DNA of 64,000 bases from Oryzias latipes (lineage: Eukaryota; Chordata; Actinopteri; Beloniformes; Adrianichthyidae). Below, piece by piece: positions 32,301-45,395 of the stretch. Every line of letters begins with the position of its first letter. The first letter of the stretch is position 1. The notes under the pieces are model-generated. The model did no database searches. It worked only from the letters and a program-made list of their open reading frames with translations, and was not told the origin of the DNA. The DNA lies in the NCBI RefSeq assembly GCF_002234675.1, contig NC_019878.2:5024688-5088687 (forward strand), written 5' to 3'. The position numbers and the translations under genes were made by a program.

Positions 32301-35300
32301 ATTTGGACACAATCTATGGGATTTTGGATTCTTGGCGCCTGCTGGTGCTTCCTGTTTGGATCACCAGGGGGAAGGGGCCGCTCCAGTTCTCATATACAAC
32401 TAGTGGTGTGGATCCAGATTATAAATGGTGTAGGATCAGTATCAATGTAGTGTCTTTCTGTTAGATTATTTAAAGGCTATATGCAGCCTTGAAACTGTAA
32501 AAGATGTAAAGCCATTGAAGTTTCTGCAGAGTTTGCTGCAGGTTTCATTTCTCTGAGTTCTGATAACAGCAGAAAACAGAATTTAACTCTATAAAGGAAA
32601 GATGAAAGCTAGCATACAAAAAGATGTCATGACTTCTTTCAAACTAAAGAAGGGGTTCTGGATTTGAAAGTTCTAAGACGATGCAAGCTAACCCAGTTCT
32701 TCATGCTGTCTGGTTTTCTGCCTCCTTTAGCCTGTGTGTTCTCATCTTTGCAGTGCCATCATTGGTCGCTCAACCAAGGATTTCAAGAACTGCCTGTTCA
32801 GCTTCATCAAGTTCATGCCAGCTGTAAGTTTGAGAAGGATCCTTGGACTTTAGACTGTGGCCCTGCTGCTCGCGCACAGACTCAATGCTATTTTTCACAA
32901 ACTGACACATAGGAGGTGCTGTTCTGGTCATGTTCGTCTGTGTGTTCCTTAATGCAGATCGCTCTGGTGAACAATCTGCTGAAGTTGGGCCTGAACGAGC
33001 TGAAGCTGAAGTTCAGAGAGAGGCTCACCAAGAAGCTCTATGACCAGTACCTGCAGTGAGTATAGCATCTTCATCACTATGGAAACTCATCATCCCTTAA
33101 GCCTCAAACGCAGCAGACTAGTCTCACAACCTTTGTGCTGTGCAGTCGTCATCCAGTTAATAGCTTAGTCCAGAGGGGTCGTACTGCACTTTTAGCTGCT
33201 AATAACCTGGAACAGCTGTTTTACTTGTAGAAGGCTGCAAAGACAGTGGTAGTTGGTTAAGAATTCGGTCTTCTATAGACCTGAGTTTGACAGAAATTTA
33301 AGCAAACCCAACCATTGTTGTTTCTAAACTACAATGAAAAACTTAAGTTTTTCATTGTAGTTTAGAAACAACAATGGTTGGGTTTGCTTAAACTTCAACT
33401 TAAGTTTGAGCCGGTTTAGCTCGTGCTGGTTTGCGGCGCCTTCCGTCCGTGAAACCCGGGTTCAACTCCGGGCTGAACTCCGGGCTGCTCCCTGTTCCCT
33501 TCTCTACCTCTGCCGGTTCCAAGCCCGGTTTGAGAAGGTTGCGTCAGGAAGGGCATCCGGCGTAAAACATTGCCAAATTTACCATGCGACTTGTTCGCTG
33601 TGGCGACCCCTGATGGGAGAAGCCGAAAGTGGAAGAATGAAAAACTTAAGTTTAAACTATGATTGGAATTAAGAGCAGAACTGTACAGTAAAATGCCTGG
33701 AAAACCTTTGAACTAAAACCTTTTTTTCTAAAATGAATACAATGCTACAAAAAGAACATTTTTCTGTTGTGATCAGCTTTAGTCTCCTGTAGGAAATTTG
33801 AAGTCATCAGAAAATCTGCCTGACCTTGAGTTTGCTTCATAGAGGTTTCACTTACTACAAAATGGGAAACTTGGACAATCGGATTGCCAATGCAGACCAG
33901 CTGCTGACCCAAGACGTGGAGAAGTTCTGCAACAGTGTGGTGGATCTGTACTCCAACCTCAGCAAGGTAAAATCAACTTGTGGTGCACAGACTCAAGTGT
34001 AGGAGTTCCAGCTGACAGAAGCTGCTAGCAAACCTGCAAAGAGTGGAATGAAGCAGTTGTGAGAGGATCACACCATCTTTCTGTTTGTCTGTCTGCAGCC
34101 TTTGCTGGACATCGGTTTGTACATCTTCAAGCTGACGAGCGCCATCGGAGCTCAGGTGAGGAAGAAACTCTCCAGAGTTTTTACTGGGTTATGGGTCCTT
34201 TATCTGAACTTTTTCTCCATCTGTTTCTTTTAGATGACTTTTCTTTCTCAAAAACAAACATGTTCAGTTTTTGCTTGTTTTTTTTTGTTAGTGGCGTTTT
34301 GCTTGAAGTCCTGCTGTTGTGAATGACTCTGCGAACAATTTTGTTGCGACAGTGTTCCGTCATTAATCATGGAAGTTACGCTCCAAAAATAACCACAATA
34401 GGTGAAATCTGCGCTGTAGGATTATAGGTGTTCTAAGGCTGTAAAACTCGCTGCACACTTTCTACACTTTTCTCTCAGACACGAATATTTTTACACTTTC
34501 AAAGTCCAAGCCTTCATAGAAATATAAGCCCAGGATTGGAGACTGAAAACAAAGATCTGCATGCGATTGAAGATTTGTGTAACTCTGGCTGAAAACATTC
34601 TTTACAGGAGACACGACACAGAGGGGTGATTGACAGTGCTCTAGAGCCAACCAGCATGCAGATTACTGTGCACTATTAAAAAAGAAAAGCTTTCCAAATT
34701 GCACTGAAAAAAATGTGATATAGTCAGGGGAACCCTGTATTACAATGTTCAAAAGTCAGGGCTTGTTTTATTAGAAAAATCGAATAAAAGGAGAAATTAC
34801 CTAGCTAAAGATGCAAAGCTAAATGGGATTTGATGTGTGCTTTCTAACCAGGGCCCGACCATCATGATGTCCTACCTGCTGATCTCAGGCCTGTTCTTGA
34901 CCAGACTGAGGAGACCCATCGGCAAGATGACGGTCACAGAGCAGCGCTATGAAGGAGAGTACCGCTACGTGAACTCCCGCCTCATAACCAACAGGTGAAA
35001 TCTGCTGAGCTCATGTGCACTTCAGGGGGATGTGTGTGTGTGTGTGGGCACGCTTGTGGGTGCTTCTGTTGGGTTTATGGAGCTAGGTTTTTGTTTGCCA
35101 GCAGTGTTTCTGCTGTGAGGGAACTGTACGCATGTCTCCCGAGCCACAGCCAGTTTGTGTTTATACCAATGAGATTCTGTGTTTCCCTTCCTCAGTGAGG
35201 AGATCGCCTTCTACAACGGGAACACGCGCGAAAAACAGACCATTTACTCCACCTTCAAGAAACTGGTGCGTTAAAGCCTCTGCCTGTCACAGTGTGATCA

Positions 35301-38300
35301 TGTGAGCAAAGCTTTTCAAAGTAAGAGCTTTTGTTTTTGATAGAAAGCAGATTGAGACTCAGCAGTGGTCACTCTCCTACATTTGGATGTCTGTAGCATA
35401 CTCTACCCTGCCTGCTTTGGTGGCAGGGTAGAGGAGGTGTTGGTTGGAAAATCCCAATGATGCATCTGGTGAGATTAGACTTTAAAAGTCGGTTTTACAT
35501 TTTTTTAATTTAGAAGCCAAATCTGCACAGAGAACTTGAACAGGAAGCTGTAGAAGTGGAGTCCGTGAGAATTCGTCATCCTGTTCTAGCAAGTTTAAGA
35601 TTTTCCTGAATTTTTTTAACGTTTGCACTCATAACCACAGACATTTTAATCAGAGCATGCAGCAGAGGAAAAAGTATGGCTTGGGGGAATAATCCTTCAG
35701 GTCTTGTTTTTTTATTAACCTGCCCCACATAGGGAATGAGGGGCAATTAAAGTGCCACCACAAAAGTCTGAATCCACTGAAAGAACGCCACAATCCTCTT
35801 TGTGATGCTAAAACATCCACCCAAAGACTTGGCCACTCCCCATATCTAACAGTAACTGAAAAGGGGAAGAAGGTGGACAGTTTCTTGCTGTTTTTCAGCT
35901 TTAAAAATCCAGAGTGGTGATGTTTTTATTTAGTGACATTTCTGTCTTGCAGGTGGACCACTTGCACAGTTTCATCTTCTTCCGCTTCTCCATGGGTTTC
36001 GTGGACAGCATCATTGCAAAATGTGCGCAGACATAAAAGCAAATGAGCAGGCCGTTTGTGAAAGCCTTTCTCTGACCTGAGTGCCTCTCCTCTGCAGACA
36101 TAGCCACCGTGGTGGGCTACCTGGTGGTCAGCCGGCCATTTCTGAACCTGTCCCACCCCCGACACCTGCAGAGCTCACACTCTGATCTTTTAGAGGCAAG
36201 TTGGACCACATCTGAATGACAGTTTTCTTGTACTTTGCACTTTTTCTGTCCCTTTAAAGTTTTTTTAAAATTTATTACTTATCCTACGTATTCCTTCATG
36301 TCCATATTTATGCCCTCTTCATCTTACTTTGTTCAATCTCCAAATCTTCCTTAGCCCTCATGCATTAGCAAAGAGACAGTGGCAGAGCAAAGTGTTTACA
36401 CACATTCTTTTGTTTTATTCATCACCGATGGTTTCACTGCAAATGTGATCAATGAAGTAATGAGGGAAATCTCTGGTCTAGTAATTGTAATTTATTACCT
36501 AACTCCATAACTGACAAATAATAGTTCTAAAATTTAAAGATTTCTTTTTTATCTATAGGGCTGGAAATTAGGCAGAAAAATTGGTTTTAAAAAGATCTTA
36601 AAGTCTCAAAATTAACTTGAAGAAATATGCATCTATGATTTGATAATATCTTGCAAGTGAGACAATTTAGTTTCAACTTTGTTTGGATCAAACAAATGAT
36701 GGTTTGTGGATAGCATAAAAGAGAGGTTTAGTTAAGTAAACCCAGCCGTGAAACAGAACTAAGACGAATTTTCCCCAAAAAGAACCTTTTCTCTGCACTA
36801 AACCATTCTTGTCCTCATTGGATACCATTAAAAGATCTGCTGTGATTATAAATGTATCTACAGATGGAAAGCCAGGAAGGTGCATCATTTCACTTTAGCC
36901 TGGATCTGCATCTGTGCTTTTTGGCTCTCTCTACAAAGAGATACATTTTGTTTTATAAGCCACTGGGAATGTTTGGCTCACTGGAATTTAGTGCTTTTAA
37001 TGACCGGTCCAACTATATTACATTATGCTTTGCTGTTGCAAAAAAAACTGCCTCTTGATTGTGACCTTCTGGTGCTAAAACCGCTTTAAAGCCATGCTGC
37101 TTTAGTGACGTATGGTCATATACAACTAATGGACTTCACCTGTTCCACTAAAAAGCGCACAAAAACAACTGTACAGTGTGCTTCCAGAAGGTTTTATTTA
37201 TTAGTAACCTCCCCTGTTGCTGGTGCAGGACTATTACCAGAGTGGCCGGATGCTCCTCAGGATGTCCCAGGCACTGGGCAGAATTGTTTTGGCTGGCAGA
37301 GAGATGACCCGCCTCTCTGGGTAAGTGCCCAACCAATGTCTCTAACATTTCAAATCACCTTCAGATACAGCAGAGGATTTGGAATGCTTCAAGAGTGCAA
37401 ATCCTGATCTATTTACAGACTTTAACACCAACGCTTAAACTATCAACCACACAGCACCATGCTTTTTAGGAGCCGAGTTATGTGCAAAATTTGTGAGTTG
37501 TGATTTTTACGCCACGTAGAGAAAATTCCAAGAGTTTCAACAGTTTTTGATGGGTTTTATCAAAATGCCCTTTAAGGAATTATTTAGATTTTATTGCAAC
37601 AGTAGTCCCCCTGATCTCACTTTTTACGTTTTACTGGATAGAGTTCTATGTGCGTATGAATGTTCCAGACTACAGGATCGTCACACATTTGAGGCAGATT
37701 TGACCATCTGACCACATTTATGCTAGGTACACACCGAGGTGTGGTGCATTCAAGAATGCACAAAACGTGGGTTTTTGTATGTGCTTTTAGGTCATGGGGT
37801 TTAGGTCATGTCCCCACCCAATATTGGCACATGTGCCTACAGTTGGAAGAGGCTTGGTGTGAAATGTAAAAGGCTTTTTCTTTCACAACTCTGTTCCGAC
37901 ATATGAAAGACTTGGTTTCAAATAATTACGGTAGGGCACAAACCGAAGTTTGGTGCGTGGTCAAAGTTCAACAGGTTTAACTTTTGACGCTTGCTGTATC
38001 ACCATGCCTTTTGGATGTAGAGCCAAGAAACAGTTGTAGAAACGTGTGTAGCTATGCAGAAATTGGAGAGTTTTGAAAGTTGAAACTTGAAACGCGTTTT
38101 TACACATGGTTACATTGACTTTTCATTGGAAGCTGTTGCTCGAACACGCGTTTCCGGGCCCGGTGTGAACATAACAGCAATAAAATCAGTCAAACTGAGC
38201 ACTGAGGAGACTGAACTGTGCATAGCGAGTTGACAAATTCTAGAGATTTGTTTTGAAGCTGGATGTTTAAGTAAATCCCACATTAATGTGGCACGAATCT

Positions 38301-41300
38301 AATGGAATAGAGGCGGTGACCTACTCGATGGCACAGGATGTGGATGTGATGTGGCAGACTTGTTCCCTTCATATTTGCTGATCACACCGTGGTTGTGTCC
38401 GAATTCCTTTACTAATCACTATATACATTGCGTTCGCCATTGTGTACAGTTGTGTAAATCTTTAATTCCAAAATCCAGTGCCTTAGAAAGTCCCTATGAA
38501 AAACCAGTGTGCATCGACGCTCACTAGATTGGCCAATAAAGACCACAATGCACTGAGTTTGAACTTTTTTTGTGAGGGAAAAAAAAAAAAATGTTTTAAA
38601 CCATCCACATTTTCATCATCAGATCAGTTTTTTAATAAAGAGTCTTCATAGTTTATTATATTTTTACGTGGTGAATTTTTGTCCTCATGTTGGTACGGCC
38701 TGTTTATTTCCCATAGATTCACTGCTCGGATCACTGAACTGATGATGGTTCTGAAGGAGCTGAATGCTGGCAAATATGAGCGCACCATGGTTTCCCAGCA
38801 GGAGACGGGTACAGAACACGGCCTCCACACAGATCTGCCCCTGCAGTCACTCTCACATCTGAATGTCCATTCTTGTTTGTTTTATGCAGACACTACAGAG
38901 AATAGGCCTCTGGTTCCTGGACGAGGGCAAATCATCCACAGAGACCACATCATTCAGTAAGTCAGTCGCTCTGGAGACTGGAGTCTTGTCAGTTTGCAAC
39001 ACCTTTTTCTTAAAGAGACTTTTTTTATTTTCTAGATTTGAGCACACGCCCCTCATGACCCCCAACGGGGACATGCTCATCAAAGACCTAAACTTTAAGG
39101 TAAACCTGCTGACACCAGCTTCTGAAGAAGGGTTGTTGCTTAGCAACGACCTGAGAACTTTCAGATTTACACTTTTTTTGGAGAGGTATTGTCCACTTTC
39201 AGGTGGAAACTTGTGTTGCAGTTCTGACTCTGATAGCAGGCCAGCATATCCTTTTCTGAAAGCTGTGTTCACCGTCAAACAGCTTTTGCACCTTTAGCTC
39301 AACCTTGAGCCTTAAAGTTCATCTCAGAGCATCAGTCGCTTTGCAGAAAAATCTGAACAGTGGTTCAGATGACTTAAGTCTCACTTTAAACCGTTGCCGC
39401 ACACATTGCACACATGTTGGATCTGTGTTACTAATGCCCCTCGCAAAGAGTGCAAACTCGTCTGCTGTTGCTTTAGGATTTGCTGATAATCCACCCAAAA
39501 TATTTGCACCTGGATAACAGGTGCAAACAAGATATTAAAAGAAGGACTGCTGAAGGTTTGCTGTTGTTTGCAAACTTTAAGTCAAAACAATGCAGAGGAG
39601 CGATGAGTTGAAGTTGTGAGATGGTTGATGCCCAATAATAAAACAGACGGCAGCCTTTAAAGATGATCTGAAGCCTCAAATCCAGAAGCGGTCTTCTGTC
39701 ATATGAGCTGTGAGGTAAGACACTTGGGTCATTACAGAAGACCCACTCTGCACCTGATGATGGTCGATGGTACCCTGGGAAGTGTAAGGCGGGGGTTGAG
39801 GGTTCTCAGCTGCCCCCAGAGTAAAGAAGCTCTGGTGTTGTGGAGAAAAATGAAAGAGATGGAACATGAGGACTGGGAAAAACTGGAAAATAGAAATGAC
39901 TTGTCAGCAGTATAAAAAATTCTATGATAACACAGTCGATATTTTTTGTGGCAGGCATGCAAATATCTGATGTTCTAAAGTAATCTGACCAATGGCATTG
40001 GTGACAGATGAAGATTAAAACCAAATCTCTTGTGTTTGCAGGGTTCAGAGCAAACTCATCCCTGCAACACTCACTGCAAGCATGAACGAAATGCAGCCAA
40101 AAGTCTCACATCTCAGTAGCTCTCATTTAGAAGATGCTGATGTTTGTGTGATAGTTTACTTGCGTTATGTCAGTTTCAAATCGGTGCTTGCAAGTTTTCT
40201 TTGGATGAAATGTTCTGGGGTCAGAGTCTGAACCAACAAACTACACCTGTAAAGTGGTCAGTTTACCTAAAATGTGTGGGCTGAATGAATATACACTGAG
40301 AGCCTAAAGAACGTCAGTTCTGCCCTGGAGATTACAGGGAAGTCTGCAACAAGTCCGGTGGAAAGCCATGCATGCATGTATGTAGATAACTTTGTGATGG
40401 AAACGGAATGAAACGGCTAACCTGATCATGATTTGTGTTGTGAAGGTGACGTCGGGCAACAACGTTCTGGTGTGTGGACCTAACGGATGTGGGAAAAGTT
40501 CTCTGTTTCGAGTCCTTGGAGAGGTAAGAGTAGTGGTTTGGAATGGAGCTTATCTGAGCATGCTCAGTCTGCACACTGCACCACAGACATGACTTCAGCT
40601 TCCTGTCACTGACAGAGTAAAGCTCTGTCTCCACTAACTATTTCATGGGTTCTGCATGTAAACAGGACCTGGGTTTGAACACTGGAGTAGCTGCTCCACT
40701 TCATCACTCTGTACATGAATTCAGCGGAGCGCCACAGAGAGTCTCACAGGGGATGGGAGGGTGTTACAGTGATAAATGATGTAGAAATTGTTCTAAGCAG
40801 TGGAGAGGTGTAATTACATGCTTCACTTCAAAACTCGACCTGATGGAATCACAGAGGCCAGTGTGACTTTTTAGAATCATTGGATCTGGAACTGTACATT
40901 CACACCGACGTTTAGCATATGGCGTTCACACTGGACTGTGGTTACACGATACTAGAGAGGCTTGGTGTGAAACGTCAGAAACGGTGCCAGTCTTGTGAAT
41001 TTGGCTTTAGGCCTTTTCTTTCACAGCTCTATTCTGATTTATGAAAGACTTTGTGTCAATGAATTCCATCTGGAAACAGACTGCAATTATTCATTTCTCC
41101 TCCATGATCAGTTTTCAAGTGGTTGGTATTTGGAAACTATCCATACGTCACTACCAACTCCAAGTCCCTGACTGGCGAAAGTTCATTGGCAGAGCCCAAA
41201 CTGGTGGAAACCTGCACAGCTATGCGTGAACGTGAGAGTTTTGAACACTGAAGCCCGAAATAGGCATATACGTGCGAACATTGGAAGACGTTGATTGAAC

Positions 41301-44300
41301 ATGCATTGCTGCCAACAGGAATTCACCCACTGGACACTAAAAGAAAAGCTTGAAGGGAGTTCTTTGAGTCTCCCAGTCTGTTTGGATCTGCTGAGATTCT
41401 GTTACCTGAACTCAAATGCAGAGTGAATTACTGACCCGTGGAATCTCCTGAACCTTTAGGCCTTTAAAACTCCAACAGAAGCCTGGAGCTCAGAGCTTTG
41501 GTAGGCCTCACATGTCGCATGGTCTTCAGGCTGTTAAAGCAGCTGGGAGGGAAACGGCTGAACCGTGGAGTGACAGGAGAAAGACTGGTCCTTGAATGCA
41601 GACGTAGCTAAGTGACTTGTGTTTCTTCTTCACTGTGAACAGTTGTGGCCTCTCTTTGGCGGAGAGCTCACCAAACCAGAGCGAGGGAAGCTCTTCTACG
41701 TTCCTCAGGTCAGTCGGTGGTTGAAAATAGAAAATCTTTAATGAGGCATTAAAAAATAGCAGCCTTGAACATTTTCATTTTGAACAACGTTCAGACTGAC
41801 TTTATGTTTACTTTCATAGTTTTTTTGTGTATCAAAGACTTGCTTGTTTGTTTTCCCTGAGTTCGGAGATAGAAGGCAGTATAATAATCTGATTTCTCTG
41901 AAAGTTGTCCGAGCAGCCTGGGAACTGTCCGGAATATTTCATTCCATTGGCTGCTGTTTCCACAGAGACCCTACATGACTCTGGGCACTCTGAGGGATCA
42001 GGTGATTTACCCCGACACCTGTGAGGAACAGAGGAGGAAGGGCATCTCTGATCAGGTTGGCCTTCGTTCTACCTTTGTGCTCTCCTCATCCTCAGCTGCT
42101 CTGATGGTTATGCAATTAAACCAGACAGTAAAGAGCTCGTCATCTGCTGAAAAAATAGTTTTATTTTTCAATCGTTCATTCCCTGAGTTAAAATGTTGCA
42201 GATGCTGGGAGCTGCTGTCAGAGGCAGCTGCCAATCAAACTTGGCCCCGCCCATTCTGACTATTTCTGGAGTTGTGTGCGGAGTAAGCTCCAGTGAAGTT
42301 CACTCATCAGGTTCTGATGGAGGACATCAGAGGGTCTACAGTTGAGCTGAGCTCAGTATTGATGAAGCTGCATGTGGATTCTGGATTTGGATCTTGATGA
42401 CATGCAGACAACAGATGGCATCTTTTTTTTACATCAGCCGCACTTTCTGAATCAGTGTTGTGTCGAAGTAAATATCAAGTAGTGTCAAGAAATATTTTTG
42501 TGTACATCTGTGTGTAGGTTTTGAAGCAGTATCTGGACAACGTTCAGCTGGGTCACATCCTGGACAGAGAGGGTAGCTGGGATTCGGTCCAGGACTGGAT
42601 GGATGTTCTCAGTGGAGGAGAGAAGCAGAGGATGGCTGTACGGACCCTTCCCTAAGCTCAGTCGGACTGTTAGTGGATTTTTCAAAGTGACTGATAATTG
42701 TGTATTTGTGCAGATGGCCAGATTGTTCTACCACAAACCCCAGTTCGCCATCTTGGACGAGTGCACAAGTGCAGTTAGCGTGGACGTGGAGGACTTCATC
42801 TACAGTCACTGCAAAACGGTGAGGAGCGACAGAAGCAGCATGTCTGACACACAGCTGCAGAAACTGCTGCATTTGGAGATCAGTTCTGTTCAGCGTTCTG
42901 TTCTTTGTGCCAATTCACAGCAGCCATCATCAGAATCATCATCTGTACTTTATTAAGGCTAAAATAAGACGAGTCTGCAAATTTGATAGATGCAGACACA
43001 ACCAGTTTAAAACACAAGGTGAAAACAGAATGTTTTTTTTTTTAACTGGAAGACAAATCTAGAACAAGACATTCTGGACGATCACTGACCCTGAACTGCA
43101 CCTTTGAAAGGTTCTCGGTTACATGGTCTACAAATCAACGAAAAAGAATGTTTCATTAACTTTTGAATGTGCAATAAAAGGACAAATATAAAAACCTCTA
43201 AGGTTAGAACCTTACATGGATCGGTAGAATCTTCTCTAGCAGCAGATTTCTGTTTGGTCTCATGCGTCTCTAAGGGTGCATTACCACTGTCAGGTAAATC
43301 GCTAATTTTATCGCTATCACGATATCAAGCTGTGTGATACAGATATAGCAAAAGTCTGCAAAAATTGCAAATAATGGCAATCTTAAATGTGCTAAAACAA
43401 TCTTATAGCAGCTTGAACTATTTAGCAAATCAAATAAATCCCTTTATGCATTTAACCAATCGGATGGTCTCCTTTTCGCTCGCCTCCTGTGTAGACGAGG
43501 GTCACTTGGAGTGTATTTTATGTTGACTCTTATTTAAATGAAACTGTTGCAGTGAAATGGAAAATATGTTTTTGCTGTTTGTTTGTGTATCAAAAGTTAT
43601 ATTGTCATCGCAATATTGATGACTAATATCGTGGGTTTTCCCTCATATCATGCATCCCTACTGTCAGGTTTCATCCGCTCCAGCATTGTTTGGTAAATGA
43701 GAAACCTCATCCAGTTGTCCATCCAGAGGTTGATCTCATGATCTGTGTTCTTTTACAAATATGCCAACATATTCAGAAAAATTAGAGTTGAAGAGATTTC
43801 CAGCCCTTTAAACATCAGTAAAACATAGTTTGATGGAACGTTTGATTAAGGAAGGAGTATGGACTTAACATCATCACATCACTTTGAATTGCGTCTTTGC
43901 AAATAAAGATGTCTCAACACGTACAACCACATATACTGACATCTTCCTTGACTCCACAGGTGGGCATCACTTTATTCACGGTGTCTCATAGAAAGTCTCT
44001 GTGGAAGCATCATAAAGTAAGTCCTACATGTTCCTCTGCGAGGTTTTTTAGACATTTTGAGACCTCTTTGTGAAAGTGAAGGCAGCAACTCATTTCTACA
44101 GCAGAAGCAGATGATTTCTGTTCACAGCCGTTTTTCTGATCCTCTTGACGTTTTTCTGAACCATGAGCCACTTGTTATCTATCAGAATGACTATCTAATC
44201 TCATGTTTTGTCTATTTTGCCACGTGTTGAGGTCACATCGTTCTCTATATGGTCAAATAAATCCCAACGTTTAAGCTGTTTTCCTGGATGTGAAGAATAT

Positions 44301-44470
44301 TTCAACATTCTTGTTTACTCAGAAGGGCAGACCGCTCTCACACAGCATCTCTGCTTTTGTCTCCCGGTTTCCTCTGCGTCTTCTTTCTGAAGTTTTACCT
44401 TCACATGGACGGCAGAGGCAACTACGAGTTCAAGCCCATCACAGATGAAACCGTCGAGTTTGGCTCCTAA
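29365..44470 (+). CDS. abcd3: ATP-binding cassette subfamily D member 3 (PMP70), complete, 23 exons
   Basis: This is a peroxisomal-membrane half transporter that homodimerises and moves branched-chain and dicarboxylic fatty acyl-CoAs and bile-acid precursors into peroxisomes. Exons: 29365-29474, 30162-30198, 30280-30378, 31324-31412, 32754-32823, 32958-33055, 33843-33966, 34099-34155, 34852-34994, 35196-35265, 35953-36022, 36098-36195, 37229-37320, 38717-38808, 38890-38956, 39036-39099, 40446-40523, 41643-41708, 41966-42055, 42518-42637, 42714-42818, 43960-44016, 44393-44470. They sum to 1,974 nt (657 residues and a stop), close to the roughly 659 of vertebrate orthologues. The N-terminus MAAFSKF with NSS and RKRRR is the targeting region. 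The membrane domain has the ABCD loop EEIAFYNG. The nucleotide-binding domain has Walker [11 protein letters not shown]-loop VPQRPYM, signature LSGGEKQR, Walker B FAILDE and switch SHRK, all intact. Intron 12 is GC-AG. Which teleost paralogue (a or b) is not decided. Confidence 0.97.
30801..30833 (+). repeat. CCCCT-type short tandem repeat in abcd3 intron 3
   Basis: About six copies of a CCCCT/CCTCC unit run in a row, with one interrupted by an A. Confidence 0.8.
30870..31060 (+). repeat. dispersed repeat, copy 1
   Basis: This segment shares several blocks in inverted orientation with 53690-53880. They include an ATACTCAGAAATGC-type block, GAGAAAAATGCCACA, and CAAACTGT followed by CATCTGCTCCT. 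It sits in abcd3 intron 3. The family is not recognised. Confidence 0.5.
31856..31878 (+). repeat. A23 homopolymer in abcd3 intron 4
   Basis: An uninterrupted run of 23 A residues. It could be the tail of a degraded plus-strand retroposon; nothing recognisable precedes it. Confidence 0.7.
31944..32325. mobile_element. hAT-like non-autonomous element (tentative)
   Basis: The left side has a TATATCTGAATTCCCTCC motif and the right side the complement of a similar GTGTCCAAAT motif. Internal ACTATATAGGGCACT and AGTGTCCTT blocks are typical of a teleost hAT-type MITE. A related fragment lies at 38395-38570. The ends are imperfect and no target duplication was confirmed. Confidence 0.3.
33297..33392. 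repeat. perfect 96-bp palindrome in abcd3 intron 6
   Basis: The arms are 48 bp each with no spacer (33297-33344 and 33345-33392), the right arm being the exact reverse complement of the left. The centre is AACTTAAGTT. It lies four bases before the upstream target duplication of the adjacent SINE. Confidence 0.95.
33408..33642 (+). mobile_element. tRNA-derived SINE with target-site duplications
   Basis: The tRNA-like head begins GAGCCGGTTTAGCTCGTGCT and has a B-box-like region (GGGTTCAACTCC). The body ends with the GCTGTGGCGACCCC segment common to many fish SINEs. It is flanked by AACTTAAGTTT on both sides (33397-33407 and 33643-33653). It lies in abcd3 intron 6. Confidence 0.85.
37725..38170 (+). 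repeat. dispersed repeat in abcd3 intron 13
   Basis: This stretch shares ordered blocks with 40900-41320 in intron 17. Both have ACACCGA near the start, GAGGCTTGGTGTGAAA, TTTTCTTTCACA, a block ending TATGAAAGACTT, and GAGAGTTTTGAA. Both are non-coding and probably copies of one MITE-like family. Confidence 0.55.
40900..41320 (+). repeat. dispersed repeat in abcd3 intron 17, second copy
   Basis: Same ordered blocks as the copy at 37725-38170, with additional sequence in the middle (about 41060-41150). Confidence 0.55.
43260..43670. repeat. possible hAT-type non-autonomous element in abcd3 intron 21
   Basis: The segment has CACGATATCAAGCTGTG near one end and the complement-like AATATCGTGGGTTTTCCC with ATGCATCCCTA at the other. 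That pattern is seen in teleost elements ending 'tagggatgcacgatat'. Ends and target duplication are not resolved. Confidence 0.3.
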
Positions 44471-45395
44471 CCGTCTGCTGACATGAATGAAGTTCTGCCG
44501 TTGAAATCTGTACATTAATTCTTTGCACTTCAGGTACAACTTGAAAATGATGTTTTTAATCATGGAAGCTTTTTGTCTTCTACTAAAGTCACTACTGTCT
44601 CTTCTCTTGATCATTAATTGTGTTTAACATGGATGTGTGAGGGGAGGTGTCACTGCCGTGTTTTAGTTTTTTTTGTTGTGACTTTTATTGTCTCGATGAG
44701 CTCACACGGTGCCGGTCTACAGAGAAGAACAGCCTTCTGGGATCTTCCTGATCATCCACTTTATGACAGGTGATGCTGCTGCTTGGAAGACCTTTAGCTC
44801 TGTTCCGTCACCAGGGCTCAGCCCAACGTGTCTGTTTTTTTTCTGTGGAGACGAACGGCTGAAATCAGAACCATGGTGGGAGTTTTTCTCCATCAGAATG
44901 AACCCAGAGGGCAAACACTGGATTTGTAGTCCAGGTTACAGCCACATCAAGGCCAACCGTTCCTTCCTCTTTAAAATCCTTTGGACTGAGTGAACCTGTT
45001 TGTGCCGCTTCACCAGCAGGTGGTGCTGTAGGCTTCTAGCATGAAATGATGCGTTATTGCAGATACTGCTGCAACAGTCAACACTGTTCTGGAAGGTTCC
45101 TCTGCTTTGTTCTGCTGCAGAACCTTAGCTGTTCAGTGCTGCACTTGACCTCCTGCGCTGCCATGCATCACCAACAGAGCTCACGATCCCGTTCTGGTCT
45201 CAACTGAAGTTTTTCCACATTTTAGTGTTCCATGTTCTGCCAAGTACTTGGTTTGATTTTGTAATTCCTCCTGTTAATGGTTTTCGTCATCTGTAGTCGT
45301 TTTGTAAACACAAAAAATGATTTTTTTTCTAACAAAAGAAGCAGCTGAGTGTTCATATGACCATCCTCCAAATAAAAGTCTTTTATGAACAAACT
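44471..45395 (+). other. abcd3: abcd3 3' UTR with polyadenylation signal
   Basis: The UTR runs from the stop codon to about 20 bases past AATAAA at 45371-45376, the first strong signal downstream. The mature end is inferred. Confidence 0.6.

Noticed and set aside
33408..33480. tRNA-like sequences here and at 47780-47870 and 63235-63270
   Set aside because: They have B-box-like motifs but no complete cloverleaf, and each continues into a SINE body, so they are SINE heads and not tRNA genes.
42609..42872. 87-residue antisense frame across abcd3 exons 20-21
   Set aside because: It is the complement of conserved nucleotide-binding-domain exons and has no independent support.
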